64,000 nucleotides of DNA from Nemania diffusa. Its lineage: Eukaryota; Ascomycota; Sordariomycetes; Xylariales; Xylariaceae. Where the stretch lies: the NCBI GenBank assembly GCA_038501195.1, contig JBBPUQ010000010.1:3036001-3100000 (forward strand), in the 5' to 3' direction. Made by a program: the position numbers and the translations under genes. This document shows positions 12,112 to 21,916 of the stretch, in pieces (position 1 is the stretch's first letter; each line of letters begins with the position of its first letter). The notes under the pieces were generated by a model. The model searched no databases, was not told the origin of the DNA, and saw only the letters and a list, made by a program, of their open reading frames with translations.

Positions 12112-12538
12112 ACGCGTAGTGTGCAATAGATGGCGACTTCGTAATTTTGTCTTGTAATGCTTTTTTGTTTGCCGCCGCGCGGGCTCAGCCTGCTGCCATT
12201 ACGCTGTACGCGTACAGAGTAGTGCAAAAGAATTGGCTGAGTAAACGAAGAGGAAGGGAAGTGGAAAAAGCCATTGGCTCTGTAATGTGATGGCGAAAAT
12301 GGCGGAGCGGTGTTAGGCGTGGTTAGGCTGCTGTGGGTTAGAGGCGGCTTCGGTGTTTTCGTAAACCGTGAGGCGCTGTTAGCATCGCCCATGATATCAT
12401 TGGTGGTAGTACGTTATGCCACACTTTCACCCAAGATCTCACTAAAACGACAGGGTCCCCCACAACGGCATAGCTCGATCTCTACCCGATGCAATGCAAT
12501 TAACGCGTTACCGCTTTTTTACAGTGGCTGCGACGCGT
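12112..12538. promoter_or_regulatory. Cluster of four ACGCGT (MCB-type) sites upstream of PRI2
   Basis: Exact ACGCGT hexamers occur at 12112-12117, 12208-12213, 12503-12508 and 12533-12538; the second sits inside a longer palindrome CTGTACGCGTACAG. A near match (CGCGTCGCGT) follows at about 12556. In yeasts ACGCGT is the MluI cell-cycle box bound by MBF, which switches on DNA-replication genes at G1/S. The downstream gene is a primase subunit, so the match between site and function is meaningful, although binding in this fungus is inferred. The nearest site is about 170 bases from the start codon. Confidence 0.65.
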
Positions 12539-12704
12539 CTTTTGTCAAGCAAACCGCGTCGCGTAAAGCACCCATCTACACTTTACTGGAGCAACTCGAT
12601 CATCGTCCAAGGTAGCGCACATTTCATGTCTTGGAAGAATACTAGCTAGCGACACACACCGCGAACACTGAAAACGCCGTCCTATCCATCAACTCGACGC
12701 CAGG

Positions 12705-14405
12705 ATGCAACGACCAGAGTACAATCGCCCCGACCCCAAGCGGCGCAATGTCACCGATCACCGCAAGAAACAGTTTGCCGACCCGACTTATAAGGAGACA
12801 GAATATCCTTATCGCCTCAGCTTCTACGCCACTCCCCCGACCGCAGACATCACCCTCGAGCAGTTCGAACAATGGGCAATTGACAGACTAAGGAGTACGC
12901 CTGATGTCCAATTCATATCACGCCCTATTACTTACTGACTGATCTGCAAGTCCTCGCCGAACTCGAAGCATGCTCCTTTCGCAACAAATCCCAGCCCGAC
13001 ACGGCCGAGCACATGAAGGGTCTGCTTAAAAAGTACCTCTTTCTCCAGCCGAACTCGACATCCTCATCACAGCGCTTCGAGGAGCGCCAGAAAGACCACT
13101 ACAGCCATTTCATCCTACGGCTAGCCTTTGCCTCGACCGAAGACTTGCGCCGGAGGTTCAGCCGCGTCGAGACAATGTTGTTCCGTCTACGTCTAGCCGA
13201 CGAGGGTCTGACGGAGAAGACAGGATTCATAAAATCTGTCGACCTGAATTTCGAGAAGGTGACCGAAGACGAGCTGGACAAGTACCGAGACGCGCTCACG
13301 GCAGTAGTAGGGACTAAGTCTAAGAGCAATGACAATGAGGAGGAGCAGACGTGGGTCAAGGTAGACTGGGAGAGAGTGCCAGAGTTGGTCGAGTCAAGGC
13401 GTGTGTTTATGCGAGCCGGGAAGGCTTACGTGCCCTCCAAAGAACAATCGAGCATGGTGATCGCCGAGTTCACAAAGCGGCTAGATCGCGCATTAGACGT
13501 ATTTATACGCTCGCCCTACTCGTGGAGAAGAATCATCTCGACTAACTAGGGCTTAGTTAACGGCTCGTGCCTTGCCACGGTTGGACGAAGACGACCGACT
13601 GAAGCCGATACTCGATCATTTATCTAAGAACTTCATCACACCAGACGCATCGTATGCGGGCTCGTCATCAGCCGTGAGCGGCGCGGACATCTCAGCACGG
13701 AATATCGATACCCTTTCTGCGTCCTTCCCACTGTGCATGCAGAACTTACACAGGAATCTCAGGAGAGACGCACATCTCAAACATTTCGGCCGTTTACAAT
13801 ACACGTTATTCTTGAAGGGGATCGGTCTAACCTTGGAGGAGTGCTTGATCTTCTGGCGAAGCTCTTTCCATAAGATCACAGATGACGCTTTCAACAAGGA
13901 TTACAGATATAATGTGCGGCACACATACGGCGATGTTGGTGGCGACTCGAACCGGCGCGCTGGAGGCTACTCGCCTTTCTCATGCCAGAAGATCCTGACG
14001 GAACATCCGCCTGGGCCTGGCGAGGCCCACGGATGCCCGTACCGCCACTTCAGTCTCGAAAACCTCACCGCGCTGCTGCAGGGTGTCGGCATCACCGATA
14101 GATCCGTCCTGAACGGCGTCAAACAAGACAAGGAAAGCCAGAAATTCCACATGGCCTGCAACCGGTACGACCACCCCCTCCTCCCCTTTCTCTTTCCCCG
14201 TTGGCTTGTTCGCACTAATCCATGGGAATCCAGTGTCTTCGAGTTCGTTCATCAGAACGAGATCAAGAAAGTCAAAGAGGAGGGCATCATGAGTTCTTCG
14301 CAGCTTGAGACCATTGTTCACCCTAATGAGTATTTCAAGCGCAGCTATTTGCTGAAAAGAGTAAGCGGAGCGAGTAGTCAGGATATAAAGATGGAAGGCT
14401 CGTAA
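12705..14405 (+). CDS. PRI2: DNA primase large subunit, four exons
   Basis: Large, regulatory subunit of the eukaryotic primase that works with the small subunit and DNA polymerase alpha to make RNA-DNA primers in the nucleus. Spliced model: 12705-12894, 12951-13498, 13557-14164, 14234-14405, 505 residues, the normal length. Seen directly: the N-terminal YPYRLSFYATPPTADITLEQ block, DHYSHFILRLAFASTEDLRR, and the C-terminal iron-sulfur domain with four cysteines at about C306 (FPLC), C389 (PFSC), C406 (HGC) and C447 (MAC). The spacing 83-17-41 agrees closely with the four [4Fe-4S] ligands known in yeast and human. The conserved end NEYFKRSYLLKR is present. Introns are 56-69 bp with good branch sites. 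Promoter MCB sites suggest G1/S expression. Confidence 0.97.
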
Positions 14406-15588
14406 ATACACTTATTTGGTCTACGAGTAATGGAAAATGTGCATGCTAGGAGAGCATGGAAGGAATGCAGTTATCGGACTGCCGGGAATAATCATCGGTA
14501 TACAACGTCAGTATACATCGTAGAACGTGAAGGGCGTTGGGCTTGAAGGAACAGGGTCTTCGAGCCTCGATTGGGGTTCAGGCGTTTGGGCAGCAAACCC
14601 AGATAGGGTAAAGGAGACCATCACATCAATGAAGACATACGTATAACATTATCAAACTGGCATCGCCCTGTCATTTCCTGCATCTCCGTTCCCAGCATTG
14701 CGGTCGACGTCCGGTAGAGCCGGGTCAGATCGCGTCCTTATCTACCCGGCAGTCCCGGATCCAAGGTCTGTGTGTATTCTTTATGCGATGGCTCACGCCG
14801 TATGACAGATGGTTTATACCCGGTAATTTTTATACATAAAGATACGCCCTACGAGTCACCGACCATGGTAGCGAGCCATCCGGCTCCTAGCCCGAGGCAG
14901 CTATCCTCTTTCGCTTACGCTAGAAACGAGCCTGCAGGTACACATAGGTCTACATAGTTGAGTAATTACAATTTGATAATTAGAACTACGCAAATTTTCT
15001 CAAAATCTCTTGTCCGAAACTCCGAGCGTCTGACATAGCCTCGCTCCTACACTCCTCGCTGAGCTAAGACACAGGCTCTCCAAGCGAGCTTGCGCCGAGA
15101 TGCCCAGCGCTCGCTTCACCTCTCCTCGCCTTTAGCCTGTCAGGCTCAGAGGCTGATTGCGCTCGCGAATACGCTACGCGTACGCACCATCCAGTGCGTA
15201 AGTCCGCCCATCTCACCCAAGCTAAGTACCATGTTGCGAGCCGGGCCCGGGAGACCCAAACAGTCGGGTCTCACGGCCCCATGCCCTTCTCTCCCTGCCC
15301 ATTGGCGGCGTTTGCGGGCTGCTATATGCTATATGCTATACCGTACCGGCAGGCTAAACTCGCACTTTTCGCGCGGCGCAACCCTCTTTATTTTGCAAAC
15401 GCAGAAATTCAATCCATCCATCAGATCATCACGCCAGGGCAAATGCCAGGGTTCGTTCGCAACCCTCGCAGAAAAAAACCGGAATTTAGCCAGTTTTTTT
15501 AGTCAGAACACAGCATGTCTGTCGCTGCTGCCCATCGATCGGGAAGCAAACGCACGCGCATGCTTATATAGGTTGGGATTATTCCGGA

Positions 15589-15612
15589 CGCGGCCGCGCG
15601 CGCGCGCTCGCT
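15589..15612. repeat. Alternating GC block
   Basis: A run of CG/GC dinucleotides (GGCCGCGCGCGCGCGCTCGC) with Z-DNA-like alternation, about 300 bases before an AT-rich island. Confidence 0.7.
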
Positions 15613-15756
15613 TCCAAGGCTGGGGGCTTGGCTTGGGTTGTAGATTCGTTGCTTTTTGGTCGCGGATGGACCCGTGTTTTTCTTTCTCGGGCGAGGAAAC
15701 GCGTGAAGCTGGGGCCTATTTGCGTTTGAGTAGGAGGTGGTGAGTGAGGGACTGAG

Positions 15757-15787
15757 CAACAGCAGTAGCAGCAGCAGCAGCAGCAGC
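15757..15787. repeat. AGC microsatellite
   Basis: About ten AGC/AGT trinucleotides in tandem in the gene-poor region; it generates the leucine-run frame on the minus strand here, which is why that frame is not called a gene. Confidence 0.85.
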
Positions 15788-15907
15788 GGGTGAAGTGAGG
15801 ATTCTCGCCTTGGCTGGTTTCGCGTGCTCGCCGAGCGGCGAAATGTCCCGGTGTTGTGCCTGCTTGGCTCGGGAGGTGAGCGATCGAAACCAGGATCAGA
15901 ACTTTTG

Positions 15908-16075
15908 TTTGTTCTAATTAAAATCATTTTTATTTTTATTTTAATTTATTGATTTTATCTTACGTTACTGTGGATGTTACTGTTACTGTTACTTTGTATT
16001 ATAGTGAGATTTTATCGTTTCTTTGATATTAAATTTAATCTTTTATTTTTATATTTTCCCTCAATATACTCCGAA
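15908..16075. other. AT-rich island
   Basis: About 170 bases dominated by T and A, including short tandem TTACTG units at about 15976-15995, flanked on both sides by GC-rich sequence. No coding frame. It could be a relic of repeat-induced mutation, a replication-origin-like easily melted segment or simply a low-complexity drift; the sequence alone does not decide. Confidence 0.5.
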
Positions 16076-16709
16076 TGAATACCTCATGCTGTGTGACCAG
16101 AATCGTGCCTGATCACTGAGATCGATCGCGCGCGGCCTGGGCGTAGGCTGGGCGTCGACGGCAGGGAGTCGGTAGCCTGGCGCATGCATCCGAAAGTGAC
16201 GCTCACAAGTAGTCAGTATGCGTACTGTACTCGGGGGAATGGTTTGATTGATTATGCGTGCGCGTAGACTGCGTACACCTGTCCAGAACTGACACGAATG
16301 CGCGCGGCTTGAGTCGGACGAGGGAAAATCTTGGGTCTACCGTGTCATCTATCTAACCATGCCCATCTAACCCGTCAGTTCTCTAACTCCGCACGAACTG
16401 TTGTTTCCCACGTGCGAAGAGATCGTCGAAAATCCCGCAACCGAGTTGGAGCCTCGTTGTCCTACCACAGCAAACCTATGATGAAATCATATCAGGTGAC
16501 GGCATCAACATCATCTTACGTACATACATTCATACTACATGCTACATGCTACGCACAGCAGCGGCCCTGCCTACCAGTGCCGGGCCTGCCTGTCGAGATG
16601 AGATGGCATAGCACAGGCCTATAGCGGTGCAACCACAACTGTATGACAACTGGTGGTGCGGGGTGGTCCAGTCAGGAGTTGGGTAGGGCAGAGAGGTTTG
16701 GAGGGATTG

Positions 16710-16738
16710 GGCTGGCTGGCTGGCTGGCTGACTGGCTG
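16710..16738. repeat. GGCT tetranucleotide microsatellite
   Basis: Tandem GGCT units with one GACT interruption. Confidence 0.85.
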
Positions 16739-16935
16739 TTGGTGGTGAACTGAGTGATGACGACTTTGTACAGTGCATTAGGTATGTAGGGAGGAAGGGA
16801 GGGTATTACACCACCTACCTATGTACTGCGTGTGTGTGTATGTACCGGCATGCTTCGTGCTCGCCCAGCCAGACCCAGCCTAATTAACATCAAGGAGGAG
16901 AGAGAGAAAACCATCATCACCCGTGCTAAGCCGTT

Positions 16936-16955
16936 TCATCATCATCATCATCATA
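16936..16955. repeat. TCA/ATC microsatellite
   Basis: Six or more perfect ATC trinucleotides. Confidence 0.85.
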
Positions 16956-17358
16956 TCAGATCCCCCATCGTCCGAGAACGGCCTAGCGCCTCGATCAAAC
17001 GGAGCGTTCTCCGCACCAACCAGCGATGGCACCGGCACCAGAGCACGCGCATCGGGAAAAGAGCGTAGGATCGTGAATAGCCTCACTTTTGCTGGTTGGG
17101 TCTTGCATCCCACCGAGTGACTAGTCCACTATGTCTCTCTCTCTACCCACTGTCCTATCTCCTATAGCCCCTCCCTCCTTTCTCCCTTTTGCGGCTTGAA
17201 CATGCCTGCTTCGTCATAGTCGTCATCTACTTCGGCCGACGGGGGAGAGTGAAAAAAAAAAAACGCCCCCATCTCCAAGCTGAGCTTAGCTCGAATTGGT
17301 CCAATTCGCGGGGAAAGCGGCTATGAAGAAAAATAAACTGAAACCGAGAAATAAACGA

Positions 17359-17379
17359 ATAATAATAATAATAATAATG
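17359..17379. repeat. AAT microsatellite
   Basis: Seven perfect AAT trinucleotides; an A-only tract lies about 100 bases upstream. Confidence 0.85.
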
Positions 17380-19411
17380 ATAAAACACACGCACACCCAT
17401 ACACACGATAGGTCACTGCGTAATAGTTAAAAAAGCGGCTAACCTGCATAACATAGATAGTCTAGGTAGATTAGGTTGACCACGTACCTCACCTACACCT
17501 TACATGACATACATACCAGCACAGAATACCTCCCCCCTCCATACATGCAAACCCCGGCATGATGTGCGCGCGCGCGGTAGGGACGTCGTCGTCGGTCTGG
17601 TCATCAAACGGTTCGTGCAGAAGTGCTCACTCGTCGCTCACTCACTCACCTCCTTTTCCGCGCAGGAATTGCAGATGCGAATATCTTGTTTAAAGACGCC
17701 GCCGGGCTCGTGTTGTCGACGGATGCGACTTGGGGTCTGTTTTTTTCTCTCTCCTTTCTTTTCTCACCCGTCTGTCGCGAGCCGAATAGAGTAGAGCGCG
17801 CTGCCTCCGTGGCGATAGTAGCGATACTAATTATAAAAATGCCTCTGCTGCGATAGGTCGGTGCCGTGCTGTAACTGCATGTGTTAGTAAGTAAGTAGGT
17901 AAGTGTAGGGAGCTCTGCTGTACAGTATGCAGCGGTGCATCGCAGTGCAGGACAGGGCAGTGCTGCTATGCGTAAGTATGTAGTGAGCGATATAACGGGG
18001 AAGGGGGGTGGTGACGCGATGAAGGGAGAATGGCACGCAGGAGCAGGAACGGGCCATGCGTCGTCGCCATGCGCGTTACTGGGTGCTGGCCGGCGGGTAG
18101 GTGCACGATGATGTCGCCGTGCAGCAGCAGCAGCGGGCGCTGGGGCTACCCCAGTCCAATAGCACCGCCGTTAATGGACGCGCGATAGCACGAGCAGCTG
18201 CTCGCCAGTTCCCCCCTCGGACCCTGCTTGCCCGATCGGGGGAGGGAGCGAGGGGAGACAGGACAGGAGGGGAGGGGACCGCTGGAGGGGGAATTGCTTG
18301 GGGGCTGCGGTAGGTAAGGTAACTACGGGATTGAGTTGAAATGGTGGTGTGGTGTCTGGGTGTTTGGGTGTTGCGGCGGCGGATGAAATCGTGGACGAGA
18401 TTGAGCCAAGGCCGCTGACGAGATGCGATTCGAGTCGTATTGGGTTGTTTCAGGCTATGATGGTCGCCGTCTACGGAAAAATAATTGTAATCAATATTAA
18501 ATACCAAAAAAAATATTTGAAAATGTTTCATTGGCTTAAAATGAAAAAAACCCATCGTTGCATCGATGCTTGACTTGCTTCAGCCTAGGCACTTACTATG
18601 AAATGAAGCCATTCCGAGTCTACACTAGCTATGAGATGACTGATAATTCCAATTGTTATACCTAGGTACCTGTACTGTGTTTTCACAAGCTCACTTGACT
18701 AACATGGTGGGTCCGGGAGTTACGAACCCTAACTCATATGCTCAATTCTAGGCCCTTCGGTCCGTTCGGGCTCTGTGAGGTTACCTACGCATACTGATCA
18801 CTTGTCGCTGATCATGGCGAGATGTTGTGTTTGTTGACAGGTAATTAATTGATTCGATAACTTTTTATACACCTCACAGAAAATGGTGGTGGTGTACACT
18901 TGTTTGCTCGGGCTTTAAGACAAAAGATAAACCTCTAAACGATAGAGACGGCCCAGCACGTGCATATTACCTGTTCACCTGTTTAAGTTGTAAGACTGCA
19001 TGTGATGCATTTTCTACCTATTATGAGCATGAGAGCCACTCACCTACTCGTTGCTATGTCTCAGCCCCCTTTACAAATATAGCACGAGAGCACCGACGCC
19101 ATACCTCGGCAGCTGTCCTCGCTGTCGTCGTCGTCGACAACGAAACGTTGCAAAGCCCGCCCGCGGAAGCAGCCAAAAACACGAGCTGCAGCTCCTCCAT
19201 CTAGGGTTAGCTCCAGGGTTCAGACGCCAGGGTTTGGATTCAGGGTTGGTATGCATACACGCACAGCTAACGGCGTTAGTTAACTGCTACGTAGCCGAAA
19301 TACACTATTAAGAGGTAGTTTACTTTTTTTATGTATGTGCTCTGTGAGTAGGTGTGTAAGTGCGTAAGTGAGAGGTATGTAAGTGTATGGAAGTATCCAC
19401 AATGCACCTAC

Positions 19412-19427
19412 TACCTACATGTAGGTA
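19412..19427. repeat. Perfect TACCTACA/TGTAGGTA palindrome
   Basis: Sixteen bases that equal their own reverse complement (TACCTACATGTAGGTA), followed directly by two more TAGGTA words. It is one of many TAGGTA-type sequences in the gene-poor region. Confidence 0.8.
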
Positions 19428-20978
19428 CTGTAGGTAACCAACCTCAGGAGTGACGGCTTAATTGGTATACTGTATATAGCCTCTTCTTGTATTACACTGC
19501 AGTATGCATACATACACTACAATATATTTGCAACGACTGAACAAGAGTTTTTAAGCTTGGTCTACGCTTAATTCCCCATCTCAACCGGCCCGCCCCACAG
19601 GGTCTGTATACATATGCAGTCACAACGCGTAATGGGGAATGGGATGCATCTCGCAAGCCCCCCGATGCATACAGGCCAGGTAGGTACCTGTTGTATGGTG
19701 CAATATACGCACGCAGCGGCAGTATCTACGCATAGAATCTAGATAGTTACTCAGATTGAAACCCCTACCCTACCTACAGTACATACAACTCTTTCGCTCC
19801 CGATAAACCCCGCCGATTCCGCGACATTTTCCGTCCGCTCCCGTGCTCCGTTCAATTGGCGCTGTCGCGAAAGAAATGCGACGCTCCCGAGCGAAGCCCA
19901 GCTTCGCCCCGAAAGCCCGGGTCTAATCTATTTATACCGGAATGGCCGGAATCACGTCATTCGCTAGACAGCTCCACGTGCCTCCTCTGAGCATTGGCGA
20001 CCCTACGCAATATGTAGATAGGTGGTTTTGTGACCGCAGCCGAACACGTACCTATCTAAGTGCCTATCTAAGTCTGTACGTACTATGTAGGGAGAAGGAC
20101 CCCAAGAGTGCCCAGCAACAGCCCAATGAACGCCGGCTCTTGGAACCAAGGCCACTGCAGAACGCCGCCTCGCTATTGGCTGGGCGTGGCTGGGATTATA
20201 ATTATATCCAGAATGACGTTGGATGCCAGCAAGGGTTACGGCATACACACCTTGATTAGGTTGACACTTTCGGCTTCGTGCAGATCGTGTGTGCTCTAAG
20301 TCTATCTCAGTACAGTAGCTACTGCAGCTGCCTACCTACCGCACAACAGCTCTCTAGGTACTATAGCTGTTGGAGAGCTAGGGGGTCGGAATTTCACTCA
20401 TGCAAACGCAGTCAGTCACCAAGAGGCGCGGAGCCTTGGGAAGAATGTTTGTGCAAAATTGAATTGTGGTGGTATCTCTTCTAAGAACGCTTACTCAAAT
20501 CGACAAAAGCTAGGGTATTATCCGACATAACTCATCAAGAAAAAATTTCAAATGGGAACCCAAGGCGCAGCCGTCCGTCGTCGCACCACCGAGGTCTAAG
20601 CAAGGTCCCGCCATCGTAGTCCTGTTAATAGTGGGGACGGGATCCTCTAGGGCCCTCTAGGGTGCACACTGTATGCCGTAGTGTGCTGTAGTATGCTGCA
20701 CACCTCACTAAGCTGCTCCACTTCCCTCAGCTTGAAGCCCTGGAAAGTTGGGCCGCACCATCCGGGAATAACGAAAAATACACATTAGTGGTCGCGAGCC
20801 GTGACATCAATTCCAGCCAGCTGGTCAATATGCGCGGGATGAGACGAGGGTCCCAGGCGACACCGACGCCGACGCCGAGTGAGCATGGTGGCCGACCGCC
20901 TCGCGTCCTATCTCGGGTCCATAGGCAGCATGGAATAGGGCCACCGCTGCTTCGCAATGGCTGCGGATGTAATGGGTA

Positions 20979-20994
20979 ATAGGTAGGTAGGTAG
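20979..20994. repeat. TAGG tandem repeat
   Basis: Tandem TAGG units (AATAGGTAGGTAGGTAG). Similar runs occur at 21120-21129, 20331-20340 (as CCTACCTACC) and 22453-22470. Confidence 0.7.
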
Positions 20995-21078
20995 ATAGTC
21001 ATGCCACTCGGTTAGGCTTCGTATCGCGTTGGTACAATGTAGTAGAGAGAACTAGCGTCGATCATAGCAACGCTAGGC

Positions 21079-21100
21079 CATGTGAACTGCTGTTCACATG
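21079..21100. repeat. Perfect inverted repeat, 9 bp arms
   Basis: CATGTGAAC, a four-base spacer TGCT, then GTTCACATG. It could form a hairpin or be a dyad protein-binding site; no adjacent gene makes its role clear. Confidence 0.7.
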
Positions 21101-21664
21101 ATATCGTCCGGCAATTGGATAGGTAGGTATACTGCTGCAGGCCTTGGGCGCAATGTATGTAGCGCCGTTTGCTGAAACAAGGTGCAGATCGCTAGTGGTG
21201 AATTTGGAAATTGATGATCGCTGCCTCGAAGAAACGATGTGTACAACCGACGATCAGGGCCAGACCCTAATTCTGGGACGAGATCCAAGCAGTTGGTACG
21301 AGTCCGATCTGTTGGAAAAGTCCCAAGGCTTATTCGTACTTGTATTGCGTATTGCCGAGTGTTCTCATCGTAACGGTCCTCGTTCCCTGTCCCTCTTCCA
21401 TGTTGCCTAGAAGGGGTGAGCTCACTGCTATCTCGTATGCAGTGATCGACGAATTGGTTGCTTGTTCATGGCGGAGAGACCGCACCCATGTTTCCGAACC
21501 TATAGCACATGGGGAATATGCATAGCCTTCGCCCAAGCACCGGTTGCCCTCCAGGTTGTTGTCGGTCAAGGTTGGTATAATCCGTGCCGGGCAGTCCGAA
21601 TCGTCTTCGTTGTTCGACAGCGAGCCTCTATGGGCGAGCCATGTCGTGGATACTTGTTAGCGCC

Positions 21665-21916
21665 TCACTTATAGCCAACGGCAGCGGCGCATTTTGTGCA
21701 GTAGTAGAGGTTGAAGCCGACACGGATCATTCCAGTCGACGCGAGGTCGTCGGTGGAGGTTGTTTCCACGTGACGATGGCAGCGGAGGCAGCGAAGCACC
21801 TCAACCGAGGCTACAGGTCGGACATCCATACCTAGTCTGTACGAGGTGTCGGAGTCGGTGGAGGACGCGGATGAGGTGCTTGAATACTGCGTAGAAGCAG
21901 GGCGAGTTGTGGGCAT
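21665..21916 (-). CDS. Small protein with two CxxC pairs (putative zinc ribbon)
   Basis: Intronless frame of 83 residues starting with ATG at 21916. The first 28 residues are Ser/Thr-rich and disordered-looking. The second half carries LRCLRCHRHVE and, about 25 residues on, LYYCTKCAAAVGYK at the C-terminus. Two CxxC pairs separated by 25-30 residues is a classic zinc-ribbon layout, and the aromatic run before the second pair fits a beta-hairpin. This ordered motif structure is unlikely in a chance frame, so I take it as a real small gene, though I cannot name a family. It is the only believable gene in the 14.4-27.9 kb stretch. The protein on the opposite strand in the same place lacks such structure. 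Confidence 0.6.
   Translation of the reverse strand: MPTTRPASTQYSSTSSASSTDSDTSYRLGMDVRPVASVEVLRCLRCHRHVETTSTDDLASTGMIRVGFNLYYCTKCAAAVGYK

Larger units (their letters stand above)
10948..12704. promoter_or_regulatory. Divergent promoter region of the Clr5-domain gene and PRI2
   Basis: This 1.76 kb spacer separates two divergent start codons and has no convincing gene. It contains an AGC microsatellite (about 11874-11902) and, towards PRI2, a set of ACGCGT sites listed separately. The frames of about 100 codons near 11.3-11.7 kb on both strands are mutual shadows. Confidence 0.5.
14406..21664. other. Long gene-poor region rich in simple repeats
   Basis: About 7.3 kb with no frame I can support as a gene. 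It holds several microsatellites, an alternating GC block followed by an AT-rich island, and many TAGGTA/TACCTA words, including a perfect 16-base palindrome at 19412-19427. The frames of about 100 to 217 codons at 15090-15743, 15499-15927 and 18076-18555 are low-complexity translations of repeats or GC-skewed sequence and conflict with each other across strands. Unseen noncoding transcripts or long leaders cannot be excluded. Confidence 0.55.

Noticed and set aside
15090..15743. 217-codon open frame on the plus strand
   Set aside because: Runs through GC-skewed and repeat-containing sequence with overlapping frames on other strands, no domain, no splice logic; translation looks random.
18076..18555. 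159-codon minus-strand frame
   Set aside because: Pro/Ser/Arg-biased translation of a G-rich low-complexity strand; no motif.
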